From Komagataeibacter nataicola (GTDB taxonomy: Bacteria; Pseudomonadota; Alphaproteobacteria; Acetobacterales; Acetobacteraceae), in the NCBI RefSeq assembly GCF_003207795.1, contig NZ_NIRT01000003.1:62001-126000 (forward strand): 64,000 nucleotides of DNA. Reading direction: 5' to 3'. The notes below the pieces were generated by a model. It made no database searches and was not told the origin of the DNA. It worked only from the letters and a program-made list of their open reading frames with translations. The position numbers and the translations under genes are program-made. Position 1 is the stretch's first letter. Every line of letters starts with the position of its first letter. Below are positions 28,073-35,823 of the stretch, in pieces.

Positions 28073-28102
28073 ATGATGTCATGAAACATGATGCGACATC
28101 AT
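28073..28102. promoter_or_regulatory. Inverted repeat in the receptor/phosphatase divergent region
   Basis: ATGATGTC and GACATCAT form an 8-bp inverted repeat separated by 14 bases, 25 bases before the phosphatase start. The 230-base region on the receptor side is very AT-rich. It is a plausible operator; I could not match it to a PhoB or Fur consensus. Confidence 0.35.
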
Positions 28103-28126
28103 GATCTGTTATGAATTCAAGCATGA

Positions 28127-28945
28127 ATGCAGGGGCTGATTGTGGTTGATATTTCATATCGATTCGTTCGTATTGTTTTTCTATTGCCTGTTCTTGCCGT
28201 CCTTGCCTCTTTCCCGGCCCATGCCGCACAGGACAGCCCTGCTGTGACCGGGGTAGGGAATGCCTTCGTGCCGCCGCCGCCCACTCCGGATTCCCCACAG
28301 GATCGTGATGACCGGTATATTTTCAAGGCGACCCGGGCGCTGAAAGATACGGAACGCTGGATGCTGGCAGCCCATGACAGCGATCTTGAAACACCGGTCT
28401 TACTGGATGATTTTTCCTGCGCCGCGGGTTTTCGGCTTGATGCGGCCCGGGCCCCCAACCTGGCTGCCCTGCTGGACAGGATGAAGGCTGCGCTGAAATC
28501 CACGGTTTCGGCGGAGAAAAAATACTGGCATCGGCCACGTCCGTTTGTGGAAGACCCCGACGCACCGTTATGCGTTGCCCGCCCCGTGGGAGAAAAGCCC
28601 AGCTTTGCCTACCCCTCGGGGCATACAACGGAAGGGTGGGCAACCGCCCTGTTGCTGGCGCATCTGATGCCTGGGCATGTATCTGGCATAATGGAACGCG
28701 GGCGTGTGTTTGGGGAAAGTCGGGTAGTCTGCGGCGTGCATTGGGCCAGTGATGTTTGGGCGGGTTACATGAACGGCAGCGTTCTGTTTAATGCGTTCCT
28801 GAGCGAACCTGGCGTTGCGCCGCTGGTTGTCGCGGCGCAGGCTGATATTGCTGGCCTTGAAAAGCAGCCTGTAGCGCCTGTCCCGGCCATGTGTGCGGCT
28901 GAACACAATGCCGCTGCTTTTTCTCCCCTGACACAGATACGTTAA
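28127..28945 (+). CDS. Class A nonspecific acid phosphatase (PAP2 superfamily), secreted
   Basis: 272 aa with signal peptide (FLLPVLAVLASFPAHA). The signature of the PAP2/class A acid phosphatases is complete: KKYWHRPRPF (K-x6-R-P), YPSGHTTEGWA (P-S-G-H) and GESRVVCGVHWASD (S-R-x5-H-x3-D). It removes phosphate from organic monoesters in the periplasm. A GTG at 28142 has a better Shine-Dalgarno (AGGGG) and may be the true start. It is divergent from the TonB-dependent receptor gene. Confidence 0.92.
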   Translation: MQGLIVVDISYRFVRIVFLLPVLAVLASFPAHAAQDSPAVTGVGNAFVPPPPTPDSPQDRDDRYIFKATRALKDTERWMLAAHDSDLETPVLLDDFSCAAGFRLDAARAPNLAALLDRMKAALKSTVSAEKKYWHRPRPFVEDPDAPLCVARPVGEKPSFAYPSGHTTEGWATALLLAHLMPGHVSGIMERGRVFGESRVVCGVHWASDVWAGYMNGSVLFNAFLSEPGVAPLVVAAQADIAGLEKQPVAPVPAMCAAEHNAAAFSPLTQIR

Positions 28946-28951
28946 GCCGCT

Positions 28952-29203
28952 TCACGGACCGGTAAAGAACGCATCGCCCATATAATCGGGCGGTCCTCCG
29001 TCCAGCCCTTCGGCCTCGAAGCCATCATTATACGGGCCTGAATAATACCCCATGCCGTAGTTATGTTCATTCCAGTCGTTATTTGAAATCATCGGGCCAT
29101 CCGGCCCGGAAAGCTGTGGGCCCTGAGGCCCGGCGCAGGCCGCCAGCACGCCCAGCAGCGGGATCAGCAGGCCCAGGCTCAGGGTGGTTTTGCGTGCGGG
29201 CAT
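28952..29203 (-). CDS. Small lipoprotein of unknown function
   Basis: 83 aa. MPARKTTLSLGLLIPLLGVLAAC ends in the lipobox LAAC. The mature part is short, acidic and Gly/Asn/Tyr-rich (NNDWNEHNYGMGYYSGPY), with no recognised domain. The ATG at 29203 has AGGA ahead; the ATG at 29221 overlaps the upstream gene's stop (ATGA). It is the last gene after the amidohydrolase and probably co-transcribed with it. Confidence 0.65.
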   Translation of the reverse strand: MPARKTTLSLGLLIPLLGVLAACAGPQGPQLSGPDGPMISNNDWNEHNYGMGYYSGPYNDGFEAEGLDGGPPDYMGDAFFTGP

Positions 29204-29217
29204 AAGGCGGGTTCCTG

Positions 29218-30615
29218 TCATTTGCGCGGAGATGGCTGGCCGGGCAGCGGGCCTGTGACCGGCTGGCCACGATGCCAGACCTGTCTGATGCGGTCCAGCG
29301 CGGCAGGTTCTACCGTGGGGTTGCCCTGCACCACCAGCAGGTCGGCCCATTGGCCCGGTGCTATGGTGCCCCGGTCGGTCAGGTGCATGAGGTGTGCTGC
29401 ATCGCCCGTGGCCAGTGTAATGGCCTGCAGGGGCGTAAGCCCGGCCATGATGGACAGCCGCACTTCGCGATGTTCCGCAAATCCGGGAATGCGCACCGGC
29501 GTGGCCCCGGAATCCGTGCCGAAGCCTACGGGAATGCCCGCGCGGTAAACCGCCATGAGGTTCTGCATGTTCATGGCCAGCGCCCGGTGGGCGGCGGCTG
29601 TCAGGGGCGCCGCCAGCGTTCTGGCCCGCCAGGCGGGGTCGGCAAATTGCTGGCGCAGCGCGGGCGAGAGGCCGAAGGACAGGAAGGGATCATCAAGCCA
29701 TTGCGGGTTCTCGGCAAAGATGTAACCGGCCTCATCCAGCGAGAGCGTGGCGATATAGCCAGTGCCCTGTGCGTGCATGGCGTTGATCAGCGCCGCATCA
29801 ATGGGCCTGTCGCGCACGCCGTGGGCCAGAATATCCACGCCCGCCGCCACGAGGGCGCGGGCATCGGCCAGGTCATGAATATGGGCCGCCACCCGTTTGC
29901 CCCTTGCGTGCGCTTGCGCAATGGCGGCGCGGTAGATCGCAGGCCGCATCTTGGGCAGGGGGCGCGCGCCGGGCACACCGTTGCGGAAATCATCCACCCA
30001 CAGCTTGATCAGGTCCGTGCCTTCATCAACCATGCGGTTGACGGCGGCGCGTGTCTCGGCGGGCGTGGTGGGACGAAAGACCTGATCGGAGCCAATATGG
30101 AACATGTTTTCAGGTGGCACGCCATCGGGCGCGCCAATGCCCTGATCCACGCCATACAGGTCGGCGCCAGGGTTGCGCCCCGCATGCTGTTCGCGGCGCA
30201 GGTCATCAAACAGCGGGGAGCGGTTCAGCCCCAGCGCCACCACCGTCGTCACGCCATAATGCTCATACTGCGCGAGTTCGGACAGGATATTGGCGCGGGT
30301 ATAATTTTCCGCCCCGTTATGGGTGCCGCTGACCTGACCCACATGGCTGTGATCCGAAATCAGCCCCGGCAGCACGCTCAGCCCTGACAGATTGAGCACG
30401 CGGGCATGGGCGGGCGGCTTCAGACCATGCCCCGTGGCGGTGATATGCCCGTTTTCAATCAGGATGTCCGTATCGGCCTGCGCAGGCTGCCCCGTGCCGT
30501 CAATGACGGTGGCATGGCGCAGCAGCACGGGTTTTGCCGTTTGGGCGTGGGCGGTGCCGCACAGGGCGGGCAGGCTGGCCAGAACGGCCATCAGGGCAGG
30601 GTGGACGCGGGGCAT
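29218..30615 (-). CDS. Exported amidohydrolase
   Basis: 465 aa with signal peptide (MAVLASLPALCGTAHA). The metal-dependent hydrolase fold is visible from VIDGTGQPAQADTDILIENGHI, the metal motif GLISDHSHVG, KRVAAHIHDLADARALVAAGVDILAHG, and the catalytic Asp in VGFGTDSGATP, with the C-terminal ATGDAAHLMHLTDRGTIAPGQWADLLV. It resembles imidazolonepropionase-like, Xaa-Pro dipeptidase-type exported hydrolases. The substrate is not predictable. It shares a 4-base overlap with the downstream lipoprotein gene region. Confidence 0.87.
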   Translation of the reverse strand: MPRVHPALMAVLASLPALCGTAHAQTAKPVLLRHATVIDGTGQPAQADTDILIENGHITATGHGLKPPAHARVLNLSGLSVLPGLISDHSHVGQVSGTHNGAENYTRANILSELAQYEHYGVTTVVALGLNRSPLFDDLRREQHAGRNPGADLYGVDQGIGAPDGVPPENMFHIGSDQVFRPTTPAETRAAVNRMVDEGTDLIKLWVDDFRNGVPGARPLPKMRPAIYRAAIAQAHARGKRVAAHIHDLADARALVAAGVDILAHGVRDRPIDAALINAMHAQGTGYIATLSLDEAGYIFAENPQWLDDPFLSFGLSPALRQQFADPAWRARTLAAPLTAAAHRALAMNMQNLMAVYRAGIPVGFGTDSGATPVRIPGFAEHREVRLSIMAGLTPLQAITLATGDAAHLMHLTDRGTIAPGQWADLLVVQGNPTVEPAALDRIRQVWHRGQPVTGPLPGQPSPRK

Positions 30616-30690
30616 GAAGAACCTCCATCAGGCGCGGGTAATGGCGCAGTGTTGACCATCTGGCGCGCCTGCGTCCATTCACGTCCGTGC

Positions 30691-30744
30691 CGGTCAGGCG
30701 GTTCAGGCGGTTCAGGCGGTTCAGGCGGTTCAGGCGGTTCAGGC
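30691..30744. repeat. 9-bp tandem repeat, unit GGTTCAGGC
   Basis: Five perfect units run from 30700 to 30744, and a degenerate unit (CGGTCAGGC) precedes them. On the minus strand each unit contains TGA in the same frame as the downstream gene end, so the gene stop codon lies inside the first unit and is repeated in every following unit. Such a short repeat can change copy number by slippage without altering the protein. Confidence 0.85.
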
Positions 30745-31068
30745 GGGCAGGCGGGTCGCGCCCCCTTCAATCAGGTCGGCAAAGGCGTCCTGCACGTCGC
30801 CACTTTCTGGAAAGCAGACAAGCACGTCATCGCTTTCCGCCTTCGCCTCACGCGCGGGCTTGACCACGCTCTCCCACTGGCGCGAAAGGGATGTAACCGT
30901 GCCGATTTCGGGTTCAAGAAACTGCCATGACCCCCCCTTCGCCGTGGACCCCATGACAGTGGTGAGCAGAAACACGCCCGCCTGGTCCGGCAGGGGCGAG
31001 GGCACGCGATGAAACTGGTAGAGCGTGCCGGATTTTCCAAACAGCGTGAATGAATTCCACGGTTCCAT
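30739..31068 (-). CDS. Small protein of unknown function
   Basis: 109 aa or slightly fewer from the ATG with GGAGG nine bases upstream. MEPWNSFTLFGKSGTLYQFHRVPSPLPDQAGVFLL begins a compact alpha/beta pattern. The end is acidic (ESGDVQDAFADLIEGG). It has no signal peptide. The stop codon is the first of a series of tandem TGA copies in a 9-bp repeat. I do not recognise the family. Confidence 0.7.
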   Translation of the reverse strand: MEPWNSFTLFGKSGTLYQFHRVPSPLPDQAGVFLLTTVMGSTAKGGSWQFLEPEIGTVTSLSRQWESVVKPAREAKAESDDVLVCFPESGDVQDAFADLIEGGATRLPA

Positions 31069-31403
31069 AAGCCTGTTACCTCCCTCGGTAGCGGGGCAGT
31101 ATGCCATACTTCGTCATGATGGTGGAAAGGTGACGCAGGGCCTGCCAGCCATGCAGGCGGCAGCGTATCGGGGCATCGCTCCGGGTTGGTTGCGGGCGCT
31201 GTAAAGGATGGCCCCGGGGCCGCGTTCCATCTGGTGTGGAACGCGGGATATAAGGTTTCAGATGGCCGGGCCGGATGCCTGACCGGGCTTGATGGCACGC
31301 GGCTCCGTGCCTGTTGCAAGACAGCCGGGAGCACTCACATGCAGGCTTTGGCGCCAGAACGGGCGCGGCCGCGACGGGTCATGGCACTCTCTTGGCGCGG
31401 GCT
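31069..31403. other. Intergenic region of about 335 bases with one strong inverted repeat
   Basis: No ORF with coding character. A 10-bp perfect inverted repeat (CCGCGTTCCA 31220-31229, TGGAACGCGG 31237-31246, loop of 7) may terminate transcription from sodC, which ends at 31404 on the minus strand. The region also carries the promoter and Shine-Dalgarno of the small protein gene. Confidence 0.5.
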
Positions 31404-31940
31404 TTACTGGATTACCGCGCAGGCCACGCGGTCCCCCGCGCCGCCAATGGGCTGGCTGCGATAATCATCGGGGTTGGCGTGGATGACCAGCGACGATCCA
31501 TCAGGGTCCATCAGCCCCGGCCGCCCGTCCGTGCCGTTGAGCGTGACCAGCGTGGAATAAAGCTCCACCGTCACGCTGCCATCCTGCCCGACGAAGATGT
31601 TGGGCAGGTCTCCCGCATCGTTGGCGTTCGCGTTCAGCAGCCCATGGACCACCGGCGTCGTGGCATGGACATGCGCGCCCGCGCTGGTGAATTTCGGTAC
31701 GCCACACGTGCCTTTTTCATGGAAATGCACGCCATGCCAGCCCGGGATCAGGCCATGGGCCTCGATGCGGAGCAGTACTCCCTTCGGCGCCGCCGTGACA
31801 TGGATCGACCCGTGCGCCGCGCCATCCGCGCCCGTCAGTTCGCCCGAGGCCGTGTCCGCCGCCCGGACCGGGGAGGCGAACGCCGCGAAACCGCAGGCGA
31901 GGGACAGCAGGCCAAGAAGCCGGAGACGTCGTATGGGCAT
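31404..31940 (-). CDS. sodC: Cu/Zn superoxide dismutase, periplasmic, with altered zinc site
   Basis: 178 aa with signal peptide (RLLGLLSLACGFAAFASPVRA) and an AAGGA Shine-Dalgarno. Cu ligands are present in WHGVHFHEKGTC (two His), GAHVH (bridging His) and SLVIHANPDD. Zinc ligands: His in PVVHG and Asp in AGDLPNI are present, but the residue matching human His80 (H in HxGD) is Asp (NANDAGDL). The disulfide Cys pair (GTCG, VACAV) is kept. It dismutates superoxide in the periplasm. It stands alone on the minus strand. Confidence 0.92.
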   Translation of the reverse strand: MPIRRLRLLGLLSLACGFAAFASPVRAADTASGELTGADGAAHGSIHVTAAPKGVLLRIEAHGLIPGWHGVHFHEKGTCGVPKFTSAGAHVHATTPVVHGLLNANANDAGDLPNIFVGQDGSVTVELYSTLVTLNGTDGRPGLMDPDGSSLVIHANPDDYRSQPIGGAGDRVACAVIQ

Positions 31941-32427
31941 GAAAATTTCCTTTCGGCGGATACGTGGCGGCTGCGGCGATGCGCGGGCCGCTGGCCGCCG
32001 GGGCGCGCCATGGCCACCCGCCACGCGGTGTGATCGGGCACGTAGTCTTGACCCATGCGTGGGGAAGCGGAATCCAACTCTTTGTGAGGAAAGGGCCATG
32101 CCACGAAAAAAACGGCACCGCCCGATCATGGGCAACGCCGTTGCCTGTCCTGCGGCGTCAGGGCCGGGTGTGTGGGCATATGTCCGTTGTGCCGTAAGTA
32201 AAGCCGAGGACTTCGCGGATCGTTTCGCCTGAAGCATTCACTTGATCCCGCCGGTCTGCATCATCTGCTCGCGCAGGGAAGGGAGCGGCGTGGATATGGT
32301 GACATCATTGGACGGCAGCCGGTAACGCACAGGAACAATCACCAAAACGTTTGGCCTGTCGCGCATGTTTCAGGCCACCGGAATGTGCCTGCTTGCCGTA
32401 TCATGACCGTCCAGCAGGAGAACGGGC

Positions 32428-33468
32428 ATGGTTCACAGGGCACTGGTTGCGGGCGCAAATGGCATTATTGGCAAGGCCCTGCTGGAAGAACTTGCCACAA
32501 CGCCGGGGTGGGAGGCGCAGGGCCTGTCGCGCAGCCATGGGCATATCCGTGCCGACCTGACCGATGCCTTGCAGACACGGGAAGCATTGCGGTCGGCGGA
32601 GTGCACGCACCTGTTTTACGCGGCCTACGGTCCTGGCGGGGGACTGGCGGAGGAGGATACGCGCAATTCGGCGATGCTGCGTAACCTGCTTGATGGGCTG
32701 AAGCATGCTGGCGCGCCGCTGCGGCGCGTGGTGCTCTATCAGGGCGCCAAGGTTTATGGCGTGCATCTCGGGCCGGTTTCCACACCGTTTTATGAAGACG
32801 AAAACCCGCGCCCGATCGGCCCGAACTTCTACTTTACCCAGGAACGCGAACTGCGGGCGCGCCATGCGGCCGGTGGCCCGGAATGGACGATCCTGCGTCC
32901 CGATGTGGTTGTGGGTGATGCTGCGGGCAACGCAATGAACATCGCGACCGTCATCGGGGCGTATGCCGCGATCTGTGCCGCCGAGGGGGCGGCGTTCCGG
33001 TTTCCGGGCTCATGCACGACATATGACCGGTGCCTGGCGCAGGTTACGGATGCCCATGCGCTGGCACGGGCAAGTTTGTGGGCGGCAACGGCTGATGCCG
33101 CGGCCGGGCAGGCGTTCAACTACGTCCATGCGCCGTTCCGGTGGCGTCGGATCTGGGAAGCTCTGGCCCGGCATTTCGGCCTTGTGGTGGGGGAGCCCAT
33201 CCCGTTTTCCCTGACGGGGCACATGCCAGCACTTGCCCCGATCTGGGAACGGATCGGAAAGGATCTGGTGCAACCCGATTTTGCCAGGGCTGTCGGCTGG
33301 GGGTTCGGAGATTTCGTGTTCGGGATGGAGGCCGACGTCATATCGGATATGACGAAAATCCGGCTGGCGGGATATGCACAGGATGCCAATCCGCTTGCCG
33401 TCCTGGTCGGCGCGATCGAACGCCAGCAGCAGCAGGGCGTGATCCCGCGCATCGGCGGGCAATATTGA
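32428..33468 (+). CDS. PRISE-type NAD(P)H-dependent reductase (short-chain dehydrogenase fold)
   Basis: 346 aa with an AGGAGA Shine-Dalgarno. The Rossmann motif ALVAGANGIIGKALLEEL is at the N-terminus. KVYGVHLGPVSTPFYEDENPRPIGPNFYFTQE carries the NFYF-x-QE segment in which the catalytic Tyr is found in progesterone 5-beta-reductase/iridoid synthase-like enzymes. ILRPDVVVGDAAGNAMNI follows. It reduces an activated C=C or ketone with NAD(P)H; the native substrate is unknown. Confidence 0.87.
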   Translation: MVHRALVAGANGIIGKALLEELATTPGWEAQGLSRSHGHIRADLTDALQTREALRSAECTHLFYAAYGPGGGLAEEDTRNSAMLRNLLDGLKHAGAPLRRVVLYQGAKVYGVHLGPVSTPFYEDENPRPIGPNFYFTQERELRARHAAGGPEWTILRPDVVVGDAAGNAMNIATVIGAYAAICAAEGAAFRFPGSCTTYDRCLAQVTDAHALARASLWAATADAAAGQAFNYVHAPFRWRRIWEALARHFGLVVGEPIPFSLTGHMPALAPIWERIGKDLVQPDFARAVGWGFGDFVFGMEADVISDMTKIRLAGYAQDANPLAVLVGAIERQQQQGVIPRIGGQY

Positions 33469-33523
33469 TGTGCTTAAAGGTCGCCTGAACAGGAACGTTC
33501 AGTCATGCCCTGAAATCATGAAC

Positions 33524-33590
33524 GTTTTTGGTGAAGCTTTTTTCAAAAAGCTTCAGATGACGTTGCCGCTTAAAAAAAAGACGACATCCC
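33524..33590 (+). repeat. Dispersed palindromic intergenic repeat, copy 6
   Basis: GTTTTTGGT is followed by a 22-base palindrome at 33533-33554 (GAAGCTTTTTT, AAAAAGCTTC) and a second T/A-rich block. It is the same orientation and layout as the copy at 13363. It lies after the reductase gene and before tRNA-Glu. Confidence 0.65.
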
Positions 33591-33758
33591 CAAACTGTTC
33601 TTCTTTTCATCAATGATCTGTTTTTTCAAACACTCTATGAGCCATCCCGCAAATAACGGAAATCCGTCAGCGTCTGGATTGGCTCAAGGCTCAACAGATT
33701 GGAAAGCAAAGAAATGCCTGTAATCAGTGGCTTCCGCAGAGAACTGCGGCAAAGTCGC

Positions 33759-33834
33759 TGGCGTCCCGTACGGGATTCGAACCCGTGTTGCCGCCGTGAA
33801 AGGGCGGTGTCCTAGGCCTCTAGACGAACGGGAC
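33759..33834 (-). tRNA. tRNA-Glu (anticodon UUC)
   Basis: The minus strand reads GTCCCGTTCGTCTAG at the 5' end and closes with a 7-bp acceptor stem. The D, anticodon and T arms (GGTTCGAATCCC) fold well. The anticodon loop CTTTCAC gives UUC. The 3' CCA is encoded. 76 bases including CCA. Confidence 0.96.
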
Positions 33835-33903
33835 TAAAGGCGTGAGCGGTAACTATCCCGCCACGGGGGACGGGTCAACCCCCTAATGCAAAAAAGACTG
33901 AAA

Positions 33904-35751
33904 TTATTGAGCGATCGCCACATCGCGGATGAAGAACGTGGCTGATGTCCGCCCGTTCCAGCTCTCGGCCCGCAGCCAGCCCGCGAGGTGGAGCGGGGGC
34001 GTGTCGCGGTCTTCCAGCACCGGGGCGAGCGGGCTTTCATTGGCGCGGAACACCAGCGCCTTGAGCCGTGGGCCACGGTCTTCGCCCTGAAGTGTAAGGC
34101 GCAGGGTATTGCCCTCGCGCCCGATCCGCTCGGCATAGGCCACGCGCACACGGGGCAGGGCGATGAGCGGTTCGTCATTGCCCGGGCCAAAGGGGGCGAG
34201 GCGATCCATGTCGGTTGCAAGCGCCACGTCGGCGGCAGCCACGTTCACCACGGCGTCGATGGTCAGGTCCACCGCATCGGGCAGGTCGGCGGCGGAGGCC
34301 AGGTACCGGTCGAGGAAGTCGTGCAGTGCGGGAACCCCTTCGGCAGGCAGGCCGAAGCCTGCCGCCATGGCGTGGCCGCCGCCTGATGTCAGCAGCCCCG
34401 CCTGCCGCGCGGCAATGATGGCGCCGCCCACATCCTGCCCCGGCACGGAGCGGGCCGAACCCTTGACGCTGCCATCATCAAGTTCCGCGCCCACCAGAAC
34501 GGGGCGGTTGAATTTTTCCTTTATGCGCCCGGCCACGATGCCCACCACGCCGGGGTGCCAGTCGCGCCCGCTCAGCACCAGCACGGCATGGCCCTGTTCG
34601 CGCTGGGCGGCGGCGAGTTTCATGGCGCGGTCCAGAATGCCGGCTTCCACGCTCTGGCGGTTGTGGTTGACGGAATTCAGCTTGTCAGCCAGTGCCTGCG
34701 CCTCGGCGGCATCATCTGACAGCAGTAGCCGCAGCCCCAGTCCGGAATCGGCAATGCGCCCCCCGGCATTGATGCGTGGCCCGAGTGCGAACCCGCAGGT
34801 AAAGGCGGAGAGCGGGTCACGTGCGCCCGCGGCCTCAAGCAGGGCGGCAAGCCCCGTGCGCCCGCGCTGTGCCATGATGTTCAGCCCATGAATGACGAAG
34901 GCGCGGTTCAGCCCGGTCAGCGGCATCACGTCGCACACGGTAGCCAGGGCAACCAAATCGAGGCTGTTCTTGAGCTGGGGGTCGGGATGGGTGTCAAACC
35001 ATCCTTGGCTGCGCAGCAGGCGCGTCGTGGCCCCGGCGGCCAGAAAGGCCACCGCCGCCGCGCAGATGGTGCGCAGGCCGGAGGGGCAGTCAGGCCGGTT
35101 GGGGTTGACCGTGGCCACCACGCGGGGCAGTGCGCCCTGCACCTGATGGTGGTCGAGCACGATCACATCGCCACGCTGGCTGACATGCTCCAGCACCTCG
35201 ACCGCCGCCGTGCCGCAGTCGAGGCAGATGATGAGGCTGGCGCCCTGAGCCTGCATGGCTTCAATGGCGGGGATGTTGGGGCCGTAGCCCTCCGTCATGC
35301 GGTCGGGGATGTGGGTGAGCACCGTGCAGCCCTGCGTGCGCAGGAAGGCGGTCAGCAGTGCGGTGGAACAGGCTCCATCCACGTCATAATCGCCAAACAG
35401 CCCGATGGTCTCGCCATTGCGGATGGCGCGCGCCATCCGCTCGGCGGTCACATCCATGTCCACCAGCGTCGAGGGGTCAGGCAGCATCCGGCCCATGACG
35501 GGCTTGAGGTAGCTTTCCACCTGTTCGGGGCTGATATGGCGCAGGGCCAGCATGCGGCCCACGATCTCGGGCAGGCCGGTCTGCTGGGCAATGGCCATGC
35601 CCATGCGGTCGGCGTGGCTGGCCTGGCTGCCCGCGCGCCATGTCCATCGCCGCCCTGTCACGCTGTGGGTTACCCCCAGCACGGCGGGAACCGCCCCGTC
35701 CCCTGCCAGTTGCGCGGCGGGGGCGGGAGATGTCAGGTCGGTAACAGGCAC
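33904..35751 (-). CDS. recJ: Single-stranded-DNA-specific exonuclease RecJ
   Basis: 615 aa. DHH-phosphoesterase motifs FGDYDVDGACSTALL, IICLDCGT, IVLDHHQV, and the C-terminal DHHA1 glycine motif LTSGGGHAMAAGFGLP are all present, with an OB-fold after. RecJ degrades 5' ends of single-stranded DNA in recombination and mismatch repair. It follows hom by 72 bases on the same strand. Confidence 0.96.
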   Translation of the reverse strand: MPVTDLTSPAPAAQLAGDGAVPAVLGVTHSVTGRRWTWRAGSQASHADRMGMAIAQQTGLPEIVGRMLALRHISPEQVESYLKPVMGRMLPDPSTLVDMDVTAERMARAIRNGETIGLFGDYDVDGACSTALLTAFLRTQGCTVLTHIPDRMTEGYGPNIPAIEAMQAQGASLIICLDCGTAAVEVLEHVSQRGDVIVLDHHQVQGALPRVVATVNPNRPDCPSGLRTICAAAVAFLAAGATTRLLRSQGWFDTHPDPQLKNSLDLVALATVCDVMPLTGLNRAFVIHGLNIMAQRGRTGLAALLEAAGARDPLSAFTCGFALGPRINAGGRIADSGLGLRLLLSDDAAEAQALADKLNSVNHNRQSVEAGILDRAMKLAAAQREQGHAVLVLSGRDWHPGVVGIVAGRIKEKFNRPVLVGAELDDGSVKGSARSVPGQDVGGAIIAARQAGLLTSGGGHAMAAGFGLPAEGVPALHDFLDRYLASAADLPDAVDLTIDAVVNVAAADVALATDMDRLAPFGPGNDEPLIALPRVRVAYAERIGREGNTLRLTLQGEDRGPRLKALVFRANESPLAPVLEDRDTPPLHLAGWLRAESWNGRTSATFFIRDVAIAQ

Positions 35752-35823
35752 GGGCAGGTCCTTGTGCGTGGGGCCGGGGTCAGCGACGGGGCGCGGATGG
35801 ATACGCGCCCATCCGCGCCGTTT

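Noticed and set aside
30691-30744. Possible CRISPR-like or clustered repeat
   Set aside because: Units are contiguous 9-mers without spacers; it is a plain tandem repeat.
32238-32366. 42-codon minus-strand ORF between sodC and the reductase gene
   Set aside because: Peptide starts MRDRPNVLVIVPVRY and looks protein-like, but an in-frame stop lies just before the ATG, no Shine-Dalgarno is visible and no family is recognised. Could be a remnant; not enough support to list.
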